From Yersinia proxima (GTDB taxonomy: Bacteria; Pseudomonadota; Gammaproteobacteria; Enterobacterales; Enterobacteriaceae): a stretch of DNA of 64,000 bases. Positions within the stretch are counted from its first letter, which is position 1; the number at the start of each line of letters is the position of its first letter. Where the stretch lies: assembly GCF_902170785.1 (NCBI RefSeq), contig NZ_CABHYG010000002.1, positions 89,633-153,632 on the forward strand, given 5' to 3'. The position numbers and the translations under genes were made by a program. The notes under the pieces were generated by a model, which did no database searches, had not been told where the DNA came from, and saw only the letters and a list, made by a program, of their open reading frames with translations. Positions 1-11,442 of this stretch are shown piece after piece.

Positions 1-20
1 GTCTCGATGTAGAGGTACAA
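1..20 (-). CDS. cyaA: Adenylate cyclase, first codons only (partial)
   Basis: The reverse complement of the first 20 bases begins TTG and reads (M)YLYIET, the conserved N-terminus of enterobacterial CyaA, which uses a TTG start. The rest of the gene lies beyond the window edge. CyaA makes cAMP from ATP. It is divergent from hemC, as in E. coli, and a CRP-like site lies about 190 bp upstream. Only seven codons are visible, so the call rests on the match of these residues, the rare start codon and the hemC neighbour. Confidence 0.85.
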
Positions 21-34
21 GACGTCTCGCCTGG

Positions 35-70
35 TTGTTCCGGTGCTTAGAATTGTTCCGGTGCTTAGAA
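35..70. repeat. Tandem 18-bp duplication in the cyaA leader
   Basis: The 18-base unit TTGTTCCGGTGCTTAGAA occurs twice without a gap (35-52 and 53-70). It lies 15-50 bases upstream of the cyaA start on the untranslated leader side. Confidence 0.9.
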
Positions 71-203
71 AAAAAACCGTGTTCCAGATTCGCTTATGGC
101 TTTTTTTGACTTTCAGCGAAAATGTGGTTTTTGTTGAACTGACCAAAAAACATTTTGTTTGAAGACATATTGTTTGAATAACAGTTAACGAATTATTGCT
201 GGA

Positions 204-225
204 AACGTGATCAATCTAACACCTT
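204..225 (-). promoter_or_regulatory. Candidate CRP binding site of cyaA
   Basis: On the minus strand the site reads AAGGTGTTAGATTGATCACG followed by TT. It closely resembles the CRP site that overlaps the E. coli cyaA P2 promoter (negative autoregulation by cAMP-CRP). It lies in the cyaA-hemC divergent region. The region 226-407 holds the hemC promoter side; no other site was recognised there. Confidence 0.6.
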
Positions 226-407
226 GCCGATTGACCGTAAAGAAAGTAAAGCTATCCCCACAATTATAACGCCTATCTTTTACCAAAGTCATGACCGCAA
301 TGGCCCGATATCAGGCAAAAAACCTTTAAGGCCTGTAGCTATCGCACTGACAGTCTTCGCCGGTCAATGGTAGGATGGGCCGTAAAATATAAAAACGGTA
401 ACAAGCA

Positions 408-1349
408 ATGTTAGACAAAATTATTCGAATTGCCACGCGACAAAGCCCGCTCGCCTTATGGCAAGCACATTATGTTCAACATTTACTGCAAGCCAACCAC
501 CCAGGCCTGCAAGTCGAATTGGTGCCAATGGTGACTCGTGGGGACATCATTCTGGACACGCCACTGGCAAAGGTCGGTGGTAAAGGTTTGTTCGTTAAAG
601 AATTAGAGCTAGCACTATTGGAAGGTCGGGCAGATATTGCTGTTCATTCTATGAAAGATGTCCCGATTGCCTTCCCTGAAGGGTTGGGTCTGGTCACCAT
701 TTGTGAACGTGATGACCCTCGCGATGCTTTCGTATCAATAAATTATGCCCATCTGGATGATCTGCCCGCAGGCAGTATTGTCGGTACTTCAAGTTTGCGC
801 CGCCAATGCCAGTTACGCGAACGCCGCCCTGATCTGATTATCCGTGACCTGCGCGGTAACGTCGGCACACGTCTTGCCAAGTTAGATAAAGGTGAATACC
901 ACGCCATTATTTTAGCCGTGGCTGGCCTCAAGCGCCTCGGGCTGGAAACACGAATTCGTTATGCCATGCCTGCTGAGGAATCATTGCCTGCGGTCGGTCA
1001 AGGTGCTGTCGGTATTGAATGCCGTCTCGATGATGATTTTACCCGTCAACTACTGGCTCCCTTGAATCATCGCGAGACTGAATTGCGCGTGTGCGCAGAG
1101 CGCGCCATGAATACCCGCCTTGAAGGAGGCTGCCAGGTGCCTATCGGCAGTTATGCTGAATTGGACGGCGATACACTGTGGCTTCGCGCGTTGGTCGGTG
1201 CCCCTGATGGCAGTGAAATTATTCGCGGTGAACGCCGAGGGCCGGCTGAAAATGCAGAGCAAATGGGTGTTGAACTGGCCGATGAGCTGCTATCACGGGG
1301 TGCCAGAGAGATACTGGCTGAGGTTTATCAGGATAATCCACCGCTATGA
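408..1349 (+). CDS. hemC: Porphobilinogen deaminase (hydroxymethylbilane synthase)
   Basis: HemC joins four porphobilinogen molecules into hydroxymethylbilane in the cytosol, the third common step of haem synthesis. The 313-residue product matches the E. coli enzyme along its whole length. It contains [14 protein letters not shown] at the N-terminus, the [12 protein letters not shown] and HSMKDVP segments, and the GGCQVP motif whose Cys carries the dipyrromethane cofactor. The last four bases overlap the hemD start (ATGA), which indicates translational coupling. It is the first gene of hemCDXY, divergent from cyaA. Nothing unusual was seen. Confidence 0.98.
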   Translation: MLDKIIRIATRQSPLALWQAHYVQHLLQANHPGLQVELVPMVTRGDIILDTPLAKVGGKGLFVKELELALLEGRADIAVHSMKDVPIAFPEGLGLVTICERDDPRDAFVSINYAHLDDLPAGSIVGTSSLRRQCQLRERRPDLIIRDLRGNVGTRLAKLDKGEYHAIILAVAGLKRLGLETRIRYAMPAEESLPAVGQGAVGIECRLDDDFTRQLLAPLNHRETELRVCAERAMNTRLEGGCQVPIGSYAELDGDTLWLRALVGAPDGSEIIRGERRGPAENAEQMGVELADELLSRGAREILAEVYQDNPPL

Positions 1350-2095
1350 CGATTCTGGTCACCCGTCCATCTCCTGCCGGGGAGCAGTTAGTCAGCCGCC
1401 TGCGTGCGCTGGGCCGGGTTGCCTATCATGCACCCTTGATTGATTTCTCACCCGGCGATGACCTGCCCAAACTGCCTGCATTACTGCAAGATATGCAGGC
1501 GGGTGATTTGGTTTTTGCTTTATCACAAAACGCAATTCGCTACGCTAACCCGCTGTTAAAAAGAAATAACCTGTCATGGCCTACGCAGTTATCTTATTAT
1601 GCTATTGGTCGTAACACTGCATTAGCACTACATACTGCCAGCCGCTTGCACGTCACCTTCCCCCCAACGGGAGAAACTAGCGAGATGCTATTATCATTGC
1701 CCGACCTGCAACAACTGACAGGTAAGAAGGCATTGTTATTGCGCGGTAATGGCGGGCGTGAGCTGCTTGGTGAAAGCCTGACCGAGCGGGGAGCAACAGT
1801 GACTTTTTGCGAGTGTTATCAACGCAGTCCTATTTTTTATGATGGCAGTGAACAAAGTGCACACTGGCAGCGTTCCGGGGTCAATATTCTGGTCGTTACC
1901 AGCGGTGAAATGCTGCAACAGATCTATACTTTAGTTCCTGATTATTATCGTTCTTCCTGGTTGCTCCGCTGCCGGTTAGTGGTCGTGAGCGATCGTTTGG
2001 CGGCCTTAGCAGCCCAAATGGGCTGGAGCAAGATCCGGGTCGCCGAGAATGCTGATAATGATGCGCTGATCCGCGCACTGCACGATTTTCAATAA
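1346..2095 (+). CDS. hemD: Uroporphyrinogen-III synthase
   Basis: HemD cyclises hydroxymethylbilane with inversion of ring D to give uroporphyrinogen III. The 249-residue protein starts [19 protein letters not shown], the usual HemD N-terminus, and has the two-lobed HemD layout with the central [18 protein letters not shown] segment and a later VVTSGEML segment. Length is normal for enterobacteria. The start overlaps the hemC stop by 4 bp and hemX follows closely, so this is the second gene of the hem operon. HemD is poorly conserved in general, so position in the operon adds weight. Confidence 0.96.
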   Translation: MTILVTRPSPAGEQLVSRLRALGRVAYHAPLIDFSPGDDLPKLPALLQDMQAGDLVFALSQNAIRYANPLLKRNNLSWPTQLSYYAIGRNTALALHTASRLHVTFPPTGETSEMLLSLPDLQQLTGKKALLLRGNGGRELLGESLTERGATVTFCECYQRSPIFYDGSEQSAHWQRSGVNILVVTSGEMLQQIYTLVPDYYRSSWLLRCRLVVVSDRLAALAAQMGWSKIRVAENADNDALIRALHDFQ

Positions 2096-2124
2096 ACCTG
2101 AAACCTGACTATGGGATGCCCAAT

Positions 2125-3249
2125 ATGACGGAACAAAATACCCCATCCGCACCAGTGGAAGAGACAACCACCGCGGCGGAGAGGCACCAACAGCCAGAAC
2201 CAGAAATCCGCCGGGAGAAAAAAACCGGCCCTATTCTGGGTGCCATTGCTATTGCATTGGCCATCGCGCTTGGTGCCGGGCTTTATTATCACGGATACCA
2301 GCAGGCTCAATTACAAGCAGCAGCAAATAGTGCGCTGCAAGATCAGTTAGCCGCATTGAAACAGAGTCAGTTGCAGGAAAAACAGCAGCTTGAGTCTCTA
2401 TTGCAACAACAAGGTAAAGCGTTGGAAGCGGCTGACCGCCAACAAACCTCGCTGACGCGCCAACTAAACGAGTTACAAGAAAAAGTCGCGACTATTTCAG
2501 GAAGTGATGCCAAAACCTGGTTACTGGCACAAGCTGATTTTCTGGTGAAAATGGCAGGGCGTAAACTCTGGAGCGATCAGGACGTCACCACTGCCGCCAC
2601 ATTACTGAAAAGCGCCGATGCCAGCCTGGCCGATATGAATGACCCAAGCCTTATCGACGTGCGTCGGGCCTTAACCGAAGATATCAGTACCCTTTCGGCA
2701 GTCACGCAGGTCGATTTCGACGGTATTATTCTCAAATTGAATCAATTGTCGAATCAGGTCGATAACCTGCGTCTCGCCGATAACAATATTGATGATTCCC
2801 CGATGGATGCCAATAGCGATGAGCTGTCCAGTTCATTAGCCGAATGGCGTCAGAATCTCACCAAAAGCTGGCACAGCTTTATGTCAGATTTTATCACTAT
2901 CCGCCGCCGCGATAGCAGTGCGGAGCCACTGTTAGCACCCAATCAGGACGTTTATTTACGTGAAAATATCCGATCCCGCTTGCTGGTTGCTGCTCAGGCA
3001 GTGCCTCGCCATCAGGATGAAGTGTATAAACAGTCGCTAGAAACGATTTCTACCTGGGTTCGCGCCTATTTTGATGTTAATGACCCGAATACCAAGGCAT
3101 TTCTGGATGAATTGGAGAGCCTGAGTCAGCAGTCAATTTCAATGGACGTGCCTGATCAATTGAAGAGCCAGCCGATGCTGGAAAAATTGATGCAAACTCG
3201 GGTTCGTAACTTATTGGCACAAGCACCCGTTGCCGCTCAGGAGGAATAA
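2125..3249 (+). CDS. hemX: HemX membrane protein
   Basis: HemX is a single-pass inner-membrane protein of the hem operon. It was once annotated as uroporphyrinogen-III C-methyltransferase, but that activity is not established. The start at 2125 (MTEQNTPSA) is preferred over an in-frame ATG at 2116: GGGA at 2113-2116 is well spaced for it, and the E. coli protein also starts MTEQ. The 374 residues comprise a charged cytoplasmic N-terminus, one membrane helix (about residues 37-58, Ala/Ile/Gly rich), a Gln-rich coiled coil (about 60-125), and a conserved domain with [19 protein letters not shown] and TIRRRD. hemY starts 2 bases after the stop. Confidence 0.93.
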   Translation: MTEQNTPSAPVEETTTAAERHQQPEPEIRREKKTGPILGAIAIALAIALGAGLYYHGYQQAQLQAAANSALQDQLAALKQSQLQEKQQLESLLQQQGKALEAADRQQTSLTRQLNELQEKVATISGSDAKTWLLAQADFLVKMAGRKLWSDQDVTTAATLLKSADASLADMNDPSLIDVRRALTEDISTLSAVTQVDFDGIILKLNQLSNQVDNLRLADNNIDDSPMDANSDELSSSLAEWRQNLTKSWHSFMSDFITIRRRDSSAEPLLAPNQDVYLRENIRSRLLVAAQAVPRHQDEVYKQSLETISTWVRAYFDVNDPNTKAFLDELESLSQQSISMDVPDQLKSQPMLEKLMQTRVRNLLAQAPVAAQEE

Positions 3250-3251
3250 GT

Positions 3252-4451
3252 ATGCTGCGAGTATTACTGTTATTCCTCATTCTGACCGCTGGGATCGTCC
3301 TTGGCCCCATGCTGGCCGGTCATCAGGGTTATGTATTGATCCAAACTGACAACTATAACGTCGAAACCAGTGTGACCGGTTTAGTCATTATGTTGGTCTT
3401 GGTGTTGGTGGCATTCCTGATAGTGGAATGGATATTGCGCCGGATTTTCCGTACTGGCGCACGTACCCGTGGCTGGTTCCTCGGCCGTAAACGCACCCGT
3501 GCCCGTAAGCAAACCAAAGCGGCGCTGATCAAATTGGCGGAAGGTGATTTCAAGCAAGTTGAGAAGTTATTGACTCGCAATGCCGATCACGCCGAACAAC
3601 CCATGGTGAACTACCTACTGGCAGCAGAAGCCGCTCAACAACGCGGTGATGAATTCCGTACCAATCAGTATCTGGAACGGGCGGCTGAAGTGGCTGATAC
3701 CGACCAATTACCGGTCGATATTACCCGGGTGCGAATTCAATTGGCACAAGGGCATGTTCATGCCGCACGCCATGGTGTTGATCGGCTCCTCGATCAAGCA
3801 CCACGCCATCCGGAGGTATTACGTCTGGCTGAGCAGGCTTACCTGCGTTCCGGTGCGTACAGTTCGTTGTTGGAAATTTTACCCGCGATGAGCAAAGTAC
3901 AGGTGCATACCGCCGAGGAAATCGCTGCGCTGGAACAGCAGGCATACATTGGCATGATGAATCAGTGTATGGCAGAAGAAGGAAGTGATGGCCTGAAGCG
4001 CTGGTGGAAAGATCAAAGCCGCAAAGTACGCAATGAGATCCCACTGCAAGTCGCCTTGGCGGAGCATTTGATTGAATGTGATGATAGTGATGTGGCCCAG
4101 CAGATCATTTTGGATGGTCTGAAACGCCAGTATGATGAACGGCTGGTGTTGTTGATCCCGCGCTTGAAGTCGGGCAACCCAGAACCCATAGAGAAATCAT
4201 TACGCCAGCACATCAAACAGCACGGAGCCACACCGTTGCTCAATAGCACGTTGGGTCAGTTGATGCTGAAACACGGCGAATGGGAGAAAGCCAGTGAGGC
4301 CTTTAAAGCCGCACTTGTGCAGCGCCCAGACGGCTATGATTATGCATGGCTGGCTGATGCTCTGGATAAGCTACACCGCCCTGAGGATGCTGCTCAGGCT
4401 CGCCGCGAGGGGTTATTGCTCACACTGCGGCAGAATGGCGAGTCACTTTGA
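3252..4451 (+). CDS. hemY: HemY, TPR-containing inner-membrane protein
   Basis: HemY of enterobacteria is a membrane-anchored tetratricopeptide-repeat protein encoded with the haem genes. It is not the protoporphyrinogen oxidase that carries the same name in Bacillus. The 399-residue product starts MLRVLLLFLILTAGIVLGPM. It has two N-terminal membrane helices (about residues 2-20 and 42-62), then an Arg/Lys-rich linker (RRIFRTGARTRGWFLGRKRTR) and TPR-like helices to the end, including HGEWEKASEAFKAALVQRP. It is the last hem gene; no strong terminator directly follows the stop (see 4757-4780). Confidence 0.95.
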   Translation: MLRVLLLFLILTAGIVLGPMLAGHQGYVLIQTDNYNVETSVTGLVIMLVLVLVAFLIVEWILRRIFRTGARTRGWFLGRKRTRARKQTKAALIKLAEGDFKQVEKLLTRNADHAEQPMVNYLLAAEAAQQRGDEFRTNQYLERAAEVADTDQLPVDITRVRIQLAQGHVHAARHGVDRLLDQAPRHPEVLRLAEQAYLRSGAYSSLLEILPAMSKVQVHTAEEIAALEQQAYIGMMNQCMAEEGSDGLKRWWKDQSRKVRNEIPLQVALAEHLIECDDSDVAQQIILDGLKRQYDERLVLLIPRLKSGNPEPIEKSLRQHIKQHGATPLLNSTLGQLMLKHGEWEKASEAFKAALVQRPDGYDYAWLADALDKLHRPEDAAQARREGLLLTLRQNGESL

Positions 4452-4785
4452 TGGTACGCGAGTAGCTCAGTGAGTGAAGGGTTTACCGCACCTAGGGGCG
4501 CTTAGGCGACTTACTTGTGTTTAAAACTAAAAGTGACCCCTACGGCCGTTTCCCCTTGGTTCAGCTTTATTCGTCATCTGAAGGCTCCTGTGGGAGCCTG
4601 AGGTTTATAACAAAGTGCTCGTATCGGTGAAAACAGGCAGATCGTAAAGACGCCACATTTCTTTTGTTAAAACAAGCCCTTCCCTAGCGCGGACGCTTTA
4701 CTCTTCTACCTATCTTCACCTTGTAAGATGAGGTGTCGAGGTTTGTCAGCAGTCAGAGGCTCCTTCGGGGGCCTTTTCTTTACCC
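4452..4785. other. Non-coding region downstream of hemY
   Basis: No protein-coding gene is supported in these 334 bases. A GC-rich hairpin lies at 4582-4599 (7-bp stem, TGTG loop, no U tract), and a second with nearly the same stem lies at 4757-4774 and ends in a U tract. Either the hemCDXY transcript has a 3' untranslated region of over 300 nt or the stretch contains a small RNA. The segment at 4462-4480 faintly resembles a tRNA D-arm but does not fold into a tRNA. Confidence 0.5.
4757..4780 (+). terminator. Rho-independent terminator
   Basis: The stem AGGCTCC / GGGGCCT has a TTCG tetraloop and is followed by TTTTCTTT. It is a convincing intrinsic terminator for rightward transcription, about 305 bp after the hemY stop. 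Confidence 0.75.
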
Positions 4786-5087
4786 CTGATTCGGGTAAGT
4801 GCGCGCAGCTAACACCCCTGCAGCTTCAAGTAGCAAACAGTACCCAAAGTCATTGGAGTTGCAGGTAGGCAGCCAGTAAACGCACCCCGCTGAGCTTACT
4901 TAAGTAAGCGATTCTGGTAAGTGCGCGCAGCTAACAACCCTACGGCTTCAAGTAGCAAACAGTACCCAAAGTCATTGGAGTTGCAGGTAGGCAGCCAGCA
5001 AACGCATCCCGCTGAGCTTACTCAAGTAAGTGATTCGGGTAAGTGCGCGCAGCTAACAACCCTGCAGCTTCAAGGACGAAGGGTATG
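4786..5087 (+). repeat. Tandem ERIC (IRU) repeat array
   Basis: The block contains one partial and two near-complete ERIC units with a 122-bp period; the same junction occurs at 4839 and 4961. Each unit has the ERIC core GAGCTTACT(C/T)AAGTAAG and the flanks TACCCAAAGTCATTGGAGTT and TGCAGCTTCAAG. The left-most unit keeps only its right half (from about 4786). The right-most ends at GACGAAGGGTATGC, immediately before the glmZ terminator. An open frame across 4921-5124 is a product of the repeat and is not a gene. Confidence 0.85.
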
Positions 5088-5088
5088 C

Positions 5089-5312
5089 AAAAAAAAACGC
5101 TTGCCGATAAGGGCAAGCGTCTGAAATTTTCAGGTCTACAGACAACAATGTCGGTGCCTCACTCAACGTTATGCCCGGTATGTGATGAAGATATTCAACA
5201 TCGTTTACATGGACAATAGGCACCCTAAAATCGGCTCTGCGTCATCCCTGGGTTTATGAAGCTAAATTGGCTATAAAAACCAGCTATCATAATAAGTGGG
5301 ATGAGCATCTAC
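5089..5312 (-). ncRNA. glmZ: GlmZ small regulatory RNA
   Basis: GlmZ is a trans-acting sRNA that, with Hfq, activates glmS translation and is degraded through RapZ/RNase E when glucosamine-6-phosphate is plentiful; GlmY is its decoy homologue. On the minus strand the RNA begins GTAGATGCTCATCCCA and contains GGATGACGCAGAGCC, CATAACGTTGAGTGAGGCAC and TTGTTGTC-GTAGACCTG, all matching E. coli GlmZ in order. It ends in a terminator (stem ACGCTTGCC / GGCAAGCGT at 5097-5120, then a T run to about 5089). Length is about 224 nt against about 207 in E. coli. The location between hemY and the tRNA operon is the same as in E. coli, although aslA/aslB are absent here. Confidence 0.93.
5097..5120 (-). terminator. 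Terminator of glmZ
   Basis: A perfect 9-bp stem (5097-5105 with 5112-5120) and a 6-base loop are followed on the minus strand by nine consecutive T residues. It forms the 3' end of GlmZ. Confidence 0.92.
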
Positions 5313-5322
5313 AGAGTAGATA

Positions 5323-5340
5323 ATGCAGTTAGCGTGCCAA
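5323..5340 (-). promoter_or_regulatory. Sigma-54 promoter of glmZ
   Basis: On the minus strand TTGGCACGCTAACTGCAT has the -24 GG and -12 GC with the required 10 bases between them, and it lies 10-30 bases upstream of the GlmZ 5' end. The downstream part (TGCATTATCT) could also serve as a sigma-70 -10 element. Overlapping sigma-54/sigma-70 promoters are known for enterobacterial glmY/glmZ. Confidence 0.75.
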
Positions 5341-5482
5341 GTTTTACAACAGGTCAATTTTTTACTCATTCACCCTGAAGTAGACTTATAATTAACTGAT
5401 AATTAATAATTTTATTTTCTTGCTCACTCATAGAACAAAATCTCACTTCCACTATCCTGGGTTTAATCCTACCAACGTGATC

Positions 5483-5563
5483 TGTCGCTACAAAACGACG
5501 GTATAAGCTATCAATTTTTTTCTTTATATTTATCAATATTTTATACGTCTCCATTTAGAGACA
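5483..5563. promoter_or_regulatory. Two candidate GlrR activator sites upstream of glmZ
   Basis: Two TGTC-N10-GAC(A/G) motifs occur, at 5483-5500 (TGTC...GACG) and 5546-5563 (CGTC...GACA), about 170-250 bp upstream of the glmZ start. They match the consensus of the response regulator GlrR, which activates sigma-54-dependent glmY/glmZ transcription. The A/T-rich stretch between them could hold an IHF site. The rest of 5341-5780 shows no gene I can support. Confidence 0.55.
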
Positions 5564-5781
5564 AAGCATTTGTCTTTTGTCGCAAAAAACCAACACCCTG
5601 CACTTCATCTCATAAAAAGAAGATCGGCTCCTGCCATCAGGCAAATTTGATCAAAGAGCGCCAACAACGCTTTCTTATGCAAGTGGAACCGATACAACGA
5701 TGGATAGCAGAATGAAAAACAGGAGAGGGGATAATATGGAAATCGATTTGATACGAGCAAGTCGGAGACAAAATACAGACG

Positions 5782-5808
5782 AAAAAAAACCCCGCATTGC
5801 GGGGTTTC
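5782..5808 (-). terminator. Terminator of the tRNA operon
   Basis: The stem CCCCGC / GCGGGG, extended by A/T pairs with an ATT loop, is followed on the minus strand by eight T residues. It lies just after the tRNA-Pro gene. Confidence 0.9.
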
Positions 5809-5817
5809 TTCTGAAAT

Positions 5818-5894
5818 TGGTCGGCGAGAGAGGATTCGAACCTCCGACCCACTGGTCCCAAACCAGTTGCGCTACCAAGCTGCGCTACTCGCCG
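5818..5894 (-). tRNA. proM: tRNA-Pro (anticodon UGG)
   Basis: A 77-nt cloverleaf with acceptor CGGCGAG / CTCGCCG, TTCGAATCC T arm, anticodon loop TTTGGGA (TGG) and encoded CCA. It is the last gene of a four-tRNA operon in the same order as E. coli argX-hisR-leuT-proM. Confidence 0.97.
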
Positions 5895-5969
5895 ATTTCG
5901 TACTGCTCACTCTACATGGTCTTTCGACCTATGTCCATGTAAATCTTAATAAAATCTACATGTTTTGTG

Positions 5970-6056
5970 TGGTGCGAAGGGAGGGACTTGAACCCTCACG
6001 TCCGTAAGGACACTAACACCTGAAGCTAGCGCGTCTACCAATTCCGCCACCATCGC
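5970..6056 (-). tRNA. leuT: tRNA-Leu (anticodon CAG)
   Basis: An 87-nt class II tRNA with a long variable arm (GTGTCCTTACGGAC), acceptor GCGATGG / CCTTCGC-type pairing, anticodon loop CTTCAGG (CAG) and encoded CCA. Confidence 0.97.
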
Positions 6057-6071
6057 ATGTTCCACAAAATT

Positions 6072-6148
6072 TGGGGTGGCTAATGGGGCTCGAACCCACG
6101 ACAACTGGAATCACAATCCAGGGCTCTACCAACTGAGCTATAGCCACC
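6072..6148 (-). tRNA. hisR: tRNA-His (anticodon GUG)
   Basis: A 77-nt tRNA with the extra 5' G typical of tRNA-His, acceptor GTGGCTA / TAGCCAC, anticodon GTG and encoded CCA. Confidence 0.97.
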
Positions 6149-6230
6149 ATAACTTCCTACTACTTACAGCCTACTTCGACTTCGTCGTACGCGGCAATCT
6201 TACCACCGCAGCTCTTGCACACAAAATTAA

Positions 6231-6307
<77 letters not shown>

Positions 6308-6464
6308 TTAGCGCCGTTGCGGGTGAGGATACTACGGTTTTAATACTTGGCTGTCTAGTGCTTTTTTAGAAGAAATGGTGTGTTTGCTTACGCTTTGCAC
6401 ACTCTGCCGCAAAAGTCAGCCATTGATAGCCCTCACCCCGCCTTATTCACTGGTTTTATAGCCG

Positions 6465-7847
6465 TTAAATTTCGGCTGCTACCTTTTTATGCATTCCCAG
6501 GCAAAAATAGCAGGCTGTCACCAAGCCAAGGAAAATCACCCCAACCAACAAAGATAGCCGGGTATCCGGATTAAGCCCCATTCCTACCAGCACACAAATC
6601 AGGAAAGCAATGGTGAGATAGTTTACATAGGGGAACATGATGGATTTAAACGGATGCTGTTTTAGTGCCTCAACATGCGCCTGACGAAAACGTAGTTGAC
6701 TCACCAACACCACGAACCACGGCACCATGCCCGGCAACACACTGGCACTGTAAACATACACAAACACCTGCTGTGGATTGGGAATGATGTAGTTAAGGCT
6801 AGAACCCACCATCAAACATAAGATAGTGACGGCAATGCAATAAACCGGAACACCGCTGGCAGACAGCTTGGTCAAGCAAGCAGGTAACTGACGGTTCTTC
6901 GCCAAGGCATATAGCATACGCCCGCCGCTATACATGCCACTATTACAACCCGACAGCGCCGCTGTGAGCACCACAAAGTTGATAATCCCCGCAGCTGAAA
7001 CTATCCCTATTTTGGCAAAGGTCAGTACAAACGGGCTGCCCCCAGTACCAATACCGTCCCACGGGAAGATAGTGACAATCACGAAAATCGCCCCGACATA
7101 GAATATCAGGATGCGCCAGAGGATATTATTGATAGCACGCTTTAGTGTGACCTGAGGATTTCTGGCTTCGCCAGCCGTAATTCCGACTAATTCAACCCCC
7201 TGGTAAGATGCCACCACAATACACAGCGCAAACATGAAGCCTTTCCATCCCCCGGCGAAGAAACCTCCGTGGGCCGTCAGGTTATCAAATCCGATAGGTT
7301 GGCCATGATTACCAAAACCGAAGAAAATAACCCCTAACCCCACCAAAATCATCACAATGATGGTGGTCACTTTGATCATCGCAAACCAAAACTCCAGCTC
7401 GCCATACAACCTGACCGCCGCGAGGTTAGCAAGTGCGACTATCGCCACCCCAGCAATAGCCGGTAACCATTGGGGGATTTCCGGGAACCAAAACTGGACA
7501 TATACACCAATTGCGGTAATTTCAGATATTCCCACCGCTATCCACATAAACCAATAACCCCAAGCCGTCAGGTAGCCAAAATAGGGGCTAAGATATTTAT
7601 GTGCATAAACGGCAAAAGAGCCTGCAACTGGCTCCAGATAGAGCATTTCGCCCATGGATCGCATAATGAAAAATACAAACAAACCGGCAATGATATAAGC
7701 CAGTAATACCGACGGCCCAGCCCATTTTAATGTACTGGCGGAGCCCATAAATAACCCAACTCCAATAGTACCGCCCAACGCTATCAGTTCGATATGCCGG
7801 GCTTCCAGCCCACGGTGTAATCCTTTCTTCTCTTCGTTGTCTGCCAT
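6465..7847 (-). CDS. yifK: Threonine/serine:proton symporter ThrP (YifK)
   Basis: An amino-acid permease of the AAT family (APC superfamily) in the inner membrane. E. coli YifK has been renamed ThrP for threonine uptake. The 460-residue protein has the family N-terminus [25 protein letters not shown], with the first helix at residues 17-37, and about 12 hydrophobic segments. It also has the AGEARNPQ loop and the [18 protein letters not shown] segment in the second half. Length matches E. coli. GAGGATAT precedes the ATG. It lies between the wec operon and the tRNA operon as in E. coli. Confidence 0.93.
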   Translation of the reverse strand: MADNEEKKGLHRGLEARHIELIALGGTIGVGLFMGSASTLKWAGPSVLLAYIIAGLFVFFIMRSMGEMLYLEPVAGSFAVYAHKYLSPYFGYLTAWGYWFMWIAVGISEITAIGVYVQFWFPEIPQWLPAIAGVAIVALANLAAVRLYGELEFWFAMIKVTTIIVMILVGLGVIFFGFGNHGQPIGFDNLTAHGGFFAGGWKGFMFALCIVVASYQGVELVGITAGEARNPQVTLKRAINNILWRILIFYVGAIFVIVTIFPWDGIGTGGSPFVLTFAKIGIVSAAGIINFVVLTAALSGCNSGMYSGGRMLYALAKNRQLPACLTKLSASGVPVYCIAVTILCLMVGSSLNYIIPNPQQVFVYVYSASVLPGMVPWFVVLVSQLRFRQAHVEALKQHPFKSIMFPYVNYLTIAFLICVLVGMGLNPDTRLSLLVGVIFLGLVTACYFCLGMHKKVAAEI

Positions 7848-8194
7848 ATATCCTCTATAAACCGACTGGTGTGTCTGCTCCGGATGTCCCGGTTGTTGTT
7901 GTTATTCAATATAAGATTAACGACCAAATGAAATATTTAGCTTAATTATTAATACAGATTAAAGAATAGGAAAACGGCCCATAGAAAAACGCGGTGCTCA
8001 CCACAGAACCGTAACCGGCCGGTATCGTTCCGTATCTGAGCCAGATAAGCAAACAAGAAACTAAAACTTTATGGAATAAATGAAATTAAATTGATTCCAA
8101 AATGGAATTAAGAAATAGAGGTATTAATCAGAGGAATATATAGGAAAGATTTCATAGCATCAGGGCCTTATCGACCCCGATCCTAAGAGGGTTA
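7848..8194 (-). promoter_or_regulatory. yifK leader and intergenic region with CA-rich element
   Basis: This 347-bp stretch separates wecG from yifK. On the minus strand an AACAACAACAACC stretch (complement of 7891-7905) lies about 45-60 bases before the yifK start. That is the kind of C/A-rich site bound by the R1 region of GcvB, a known repressor of yifK in Salmonella. The remainder is A/T-rich and holds the yifK promoter; no clear wecG terminator is visible. Confidence 0.4.
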
Positions 8195-8956
8195 TTACAA
8201 GCGGCCGCTATAATAATAACCAACAAATTTCAGCAATTTGAATTGACGGCGAATACGGCTGGGTTGAGCCAGAAGGCGATAGAGCCACTCCAATCCCATG
8301 TTCTGCCATATCTTAGGCGCACGTTTAACATGGCCGGTAAAGACGTCGTAAGTCCCGCCAACCCCCATATAAAGCGCGTCAGGGTAGACTTTACGGCAAT
8401 CACGCATAAACATTTCCTGTTTAGGCGATCCCATGGCAACAGTGACAATTGCCGCACCACTGGCAGCAATCCGGGCAAACAGTGCTTCGCGTTGTTCTGG
8501 TGTGAAATAACCGTCCTGACTCCCGACCAGATTCACATTCCATTGCGCACGCAATTTAGCTTCAGTTTCTGCCAGCACATCAGGTTTACCACCGACTAAA
8601 AATACCGGTATCCCTTGCTGACCCGCGCGCTGCATCAATGCTTCCCACAAGTCAGCCCCAGCCACTCGTGACAATTTCGCCTGTGGATATTTACGGCGGA
8701 TAGCGCGCACCATACTGATACCATCGGCGTACAAGTACTCAGCCTCAGTGATCAACTCACGCAATGGCGCATCATCTTCTGCTTTCAGTAGTTTCTCTGC
8801 ATTCATGGCCACCAACGTGCCCGTTTTCACCGGGCCACTGCTCAACAGATGATCCAGTGTCTGAGTCATGTCACGAAAACCCCAAATGTCGAAACCGCGG
8901 ATACGGTATTTTGGAATATCAATAGATTTTGGAATCTCAGTATTCTGTTCCATCAT
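8195..8956 (-). CDS. wecG: UDP-ManNAcA transferase (ECA lipid II synthesis)
   Basis: WecG adds N-acetylmannosaminuronic acid to GlcNAc-PP-undecaprenol, forming ECA lipid II on the cytoplasmic face of the inner membrane. The 253-residue protein belongs to the WecG/TagA/CpsF glycosyltransferase family (GT26). It shows [12 protein letters not shown], the [11 protein letters not shown] segment, [17 protein letters not shown] and [18 protein letters not shown], and ends [15 protein letters not shown]. The N-terminus is a few residues longer than in E. coli (246 aa). It is the last gene of the wec operon, 5 bases after wzyE. Confidence 0.95.
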   Translation of the reverse strand: MMEQNTEIPKSIDIPKYRIRGFDIWGFRDMTQTLDHLLSSGPVKTGTLVAMNAEKLLKAEDDAPLRELITEAEYLYADGISMVRAIRRKYPQAKLSRVAGADLWEALMQRAGQQGIPVFLVGGKPDVLAETEAKLRAQWNVNLVGSQDGYFTPEQREALFARIAASGAAIVTVAMGSPKQEMFMRDCRKVYPDALYMGVGGTYDVFTGHVKRAPKIWQNMGLEWLYRLLAQPSRIRRQFKLLKFVGYYYSGRL

Positions 8957-8961
8957 AACCC

Positions 8962-11426
<2,465 letters not shown>

Positions 11427-11442
11427 CTACTGTAAAGAGTGT

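Noticed and set aside
4462..4535. tRNA-like start (GTAGCTCAGT) after hemY
   Set aside because: No acceptor or T arm (GGTTCGAAT) follows at the right distance, so no cloverleaf forms.
4921..5124. 67-codon open frame over the ERIC array
   Set aside because: The frame consists of ERIC repeat sequence, has no ribosome site and runs into the glmZ terminator.
5366..5554. 62-codon minus-strand frame upstream of glmZ
   Set aside because: It lies across the putative GlrR sites and A/T-rich promoter DNA, has no ribosome site, and matches nothing I recognise.
5700..5942. 80-codon frame over tRNA-Pro
   Set aside because: It reads through the complement of a tRNA gene, a typical artefact.
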